Below, piece by piece: positions 62,078-64,000 of a stretch of 64,000 nucleotides of DNA. Both the position numbers and the translations under genes were made by a program. Every line of letters starts with the position of its first letter. Positions within the stretch are counted from its first letter, which is position 1. Under the pieces are notes generated by a model that made no database searches, was not told the DNA's origin, and saw only the letters and a list, made by a program, of their open reading frames with translations. Source of the DNA: Gemmatimonadaceae bacterium (GTDB lineage: Bacteria > Gemmatimonadota > Gemmatimonadetes > Gemmatimonadales > Gemmatimonadaceae); NCBI GenBank assembly GCA_019752115.1, contig JAIEMN010000032.1, forward strand, positions 1 to 64,000, written 5' to 3'.

Positions 62078-63016
62078 ATGCGTGCGAAGACCCTGACACT
62101 GACCGTGCTCCTGGCGAGCGGCCTGCCTCACCTGAGCGCCGCGCAGACGGTGACCCCAAAATTCGCCTGGCCCGCGGGGGCGACTGCCACGGTCGTGAAC
62201 GAGGTGCGCACGACCGTCTCCGGTGCAGCCGCCGGGATGAGCATGAATGACTCGTCGGTCACGCGCACCACCTCCACGTTGGCCGTCCGCGCGCATCCGG
62301 AGGGGCTTGAGATCACCCAGAGCCGTGGCGTCGTGGAGAAGCTCGTGGCCAGCCGCCAGCCGCAGGAGACGGACCCGACGGCGATCGCCGCCATGGGGGG
62401 ACAGTACATCGTGTCCCGCGACGGCCAGTTCGTCCGCCTCAGCAATGTGGCGGAGATGAAGCGCCTGATGGACTCCTTGATGGCGCCCACCATGGACCGG
62501 ATCCGGCAGATGGCCCCGGGCATGGTGGCGACGCTGGAGCAGATGTCGTCGCCGGCGGCAATCGAACGACTGACCGCCAACGCCCATCGCGACAATTACC
62601 TGAGCATGTACGGACGCTCGTGGACGCCGGGCGATTCGGTGATCACCGCCACGTCGATGCCCTCGCCGCTCAATCCGGCGTCGTCGATCTCGATTCCGCG
62701 GGTGGTACGGTTTGACGGCGTGGTGCCCTGCGCCGATCCGACCCGCCGCGTCTGCTGGCAGTTCAGCACGCGCACGACGATCTCCCGCGAAACGCTGCGC
62801 CCCTCACTGCTCGAGATGCTCAAGCAGATGGGGATGAGCGAATCGATGGTGGATCAGATGCCGATCCCCGAAACGAACTCCGTCGCGCTCTCCCAGGTGG
62901 ATGCCGCGACGATGCTGCCGCTCCGTCTGGAGTTGCGGACCACCGGTGGCGGCACCGGTGGCCCCGTCTCCGTGTTGACGGCGAGCTCCAACATCACGAC
63001 GTACACCTGGAAGTAG
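62078..63016 (+). CDS. Secreted hypothetical protein
   Basis: The product is 312 residues. The first 24 residues are a signal peptide (LTLTVLLASGLPHLSAAQT). The rest is beta-strand rich with repeated Thr/Ser (TTVSGAAAGMSMNDSSVTRT) and a disulfide-like pair in VPCADPTRRVCW. It is divergent from the amidase by 60 bp. I recognise no family. Confidence 0.65.
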   Translation: MRAKTLTLTVLLASGLPHLSAAQTVTPKFAWPAGATATVVNEVRTTVSGAAAGMSMNDSSVTRTTSTLAVRAHPEGLEITQSRGVVEKLVASRQPQETDPTAIAAMGGQYIVSRDGQFVRLSNVAEMKRLMDSLMAPTMDRIRQMAPGMVATLEQMSSPAAIERLTANAHRDNYLSMYGRSWTPGDSVITATSMPSPLNPASSISIPRVVRFDGVVPCADPTRRVCWQFSTRTTISRETLRPSLLEMLKQMGMSESMVDQMPIPETNSVALSQVDAATMLPLRLELRTTGGGTGGPVSVLTASSNITTYTWK

Positions 63017-63044
63017 CGGCAGGCGGCTGGTGGGCGTCGGCGCG

Positions 63045-64000
63045 TTACGCGGCCTGCGCTGCGCGCCCGATGCGCGCCTCCAGATAATCGACAAACGTCG
63101 CGAACGGGTCGAATCCGATGACGTTCACCGCATCGGCCACGAAGTTCGACAGCGCGTTGATGTCGTAGAAGTAGTGCTGCCCGTCGCGGTCGTCCACGAG
63201 GTACTCGATGCCGCCCACATCGATCTTCGCCGCCCGGGAGACGGCCTCCACCTGCGCGATAATGTGCGCCGGCGGATCGGCGCGCTCGACCCGCATGCCG
63301 CTCTTGGGCGCGTCCACCGCACAGGCGCCGCGCACCAGCTCGGCGCCGCTGGTCGTCTGACAGGCATCGGCCGGGCAGAGGTCGAAGGAGCCCACCGCCG
63401 GATAGACGTTGATGGCGTAGAGATACTTGCCGTTCAGCGTTTCCACCCGCGTGATGTGGCCATTGCGGAGCGGCGCGGCTTCCTGCACCAGCGCGGTGTG
63501 GTCGACGCCGAGATCCACCGTGCCGGCATCGACCGCGGCGGCCAGGGCCTCGCGGGAGTCGTACTTCACAATGCCGGCACCGCTGCCGCCGACATTGGCT
63601 TTCACGAGGACCGGGAACCGAAAACCCGCACTCGCGGCGAGCGCCTGCGAGGGATGGTTGATGGCGCGCGCGCGCGGATACGGCAGGCCGAGGGAGCGCA
63701 GCAGGTCCAGCTGATTCGCCTTCGACAGTTCCAGTGCGTAGGCGTCGGCGCCATTCACCACGGGGGTGCCGAGCCGCGCGAGATGGCGCAGCCAGTGGAG
63801 CGTGTAGAAGGTCGTCTGCCCGTGGCCCCGGAGGTACGCCGACGGGCTCGCGCGATTCACGACGAGCGACCAGGGCGCCTGAGTCTCCGAGGGATCGAAC
63901 TGATGCGCGACGGCATCGAGCCGCTCGTAGGGAATCCCGCGACGGTCGAGCTCCGCGAAAAGCGGGCGGAACCAGTCGGGGTGTTCGTGATAGATCGCGA
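63045..64000 (-). CDS. RimK-like ATP-grasp ligase, 5' end outside window
   Basis: The frame stays open from the stop at 63045 to the window edge, at least 318 residues, so the start is missing; an internal GTG at 63860 is probably not the real start. The visible part starts AIYHEHPDWFRPLFAELDRR, then has the ATP-grasp core KANQLDLLRSLGLPYPRARA, FPVLVKANVGGSGAGI and the metal site IEYLVDDRDGQHYFYDINAL. RimK-type enzymes join amino acids or peptides by an amide bond. The substrate is unknown. Confidence 0.8.
   Translation of the reverse strand, partial: AIYHEHPDWFRPLFAELDRRGIPYERLDAVAHQFDPSETQAPWSLVVNRASPSAYLRGHGQTTFYTLHWLRHLARLGTPVVNGADAYALELSKANQLDLLRSLGLPYPRARAINHPSQALAASAGFRFPVLVKANVGGSGAGIVKYDSREALAAAVDAGTVDLGVDHTALVQEAAPLRNGHITRVETLNGKYLYAINVYPAVGSFDLCPADACQTTSGAELVRGACAVDAPKSGMRVERADPPAHIIAQVEAVSRAAKIDVGGIEYLVDDRDGQHYFYDINALSNFVADAVNVIGFDPFATFVDYLEARIGRAAQAA

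Overview
This is a GC-rich, gene-dense chromosomal window with no rRNA, tRNA, insertion sequence, prophage or CRISPR array that I could see. The gene content points to a Gram-negative, aerobic, free-living bacterium: type IV pili, a TonB-dependent receptor, TolC and HlyD, many two-component systems, and PEP-CTERM proteins ending in a short glycine-rich helix and an arginine cluster. The style (many AUGA start/stop overlaps, PEP-CTERM tails reading YALMTAGLLGIF) suggests Gemmatimonadota, for example Gemmatimonas or a relative. That assignment is inference, not a database match.

Bases 1-10538 are a type IV pilus region on the minus strand. It holds a pilS-pilR pair, three type IVa pilins (two nearly identical in their first half), a second histidine kinase, three minor-pilin-like genes (PilV/PilW/PilX type) and pilM-pilN, which runs off the left edge. 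Both twin pilin genes have a sigma-54 promoter about 70-75 bp before the start codon and a TTGCA-N3-TGCAA dyad just under 100 bp further upstream. The same dyad occurs twice beyond the pilS start. This looks like a PilR enhancer circuit readable directly from the sequence.

Bases 10579-15633 hold a coupled run: CNNM/CorC protein, lipoprotein-like methyltransferase, ArfB-type release factor and SulP transporter, facing an outer-membrane barrel gene. Bases 15780-21431 hold a type I secretion-like operon (small secreted ORF, ABC protein, HlyD, TolC). Its ABC protein has altered residues in the Walker A, Q-loop, signature and catalytic carboxylate positions. Bases 21473-25263 hold a CPXCG zinc-ribbon protein, a CHAD-CYTH fusion, an HDOD-type protein and an Hsp15-like S4 protein. 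An orphan OmpR-type regulator, RidA, a D-threonine-aldolase-like enzyme, YbaK and a DinB polymerase follow.

Bases 29979-33450 form an inorganic carbon module: sbtA, sbtB, a Tat-exported beta carbonic anhydrase and a NhaR-like LysR regulator. A textbook T-N11-A operator lies upstream of sbtA. Next come a PAS-GAF kinase, a TPC-motif P1B ATPase, two PEP-CTERM proteins sharing an upstream box and the same terminator hairpin, and a GGDEF protein.

The right third holds an acyl-CoA dehydrogenase, SppA, a TonB-dependent receptor, a persulfide-dioxygenase-rhodanese fusion, a winged-helix regulator with its own palindromic operator, an M1-type peptidase, argJ, a CheB-CheR-PAS fusion with a hybrid kinase, a secreted amidase and a partial ATP-grasp gene at the right edge.
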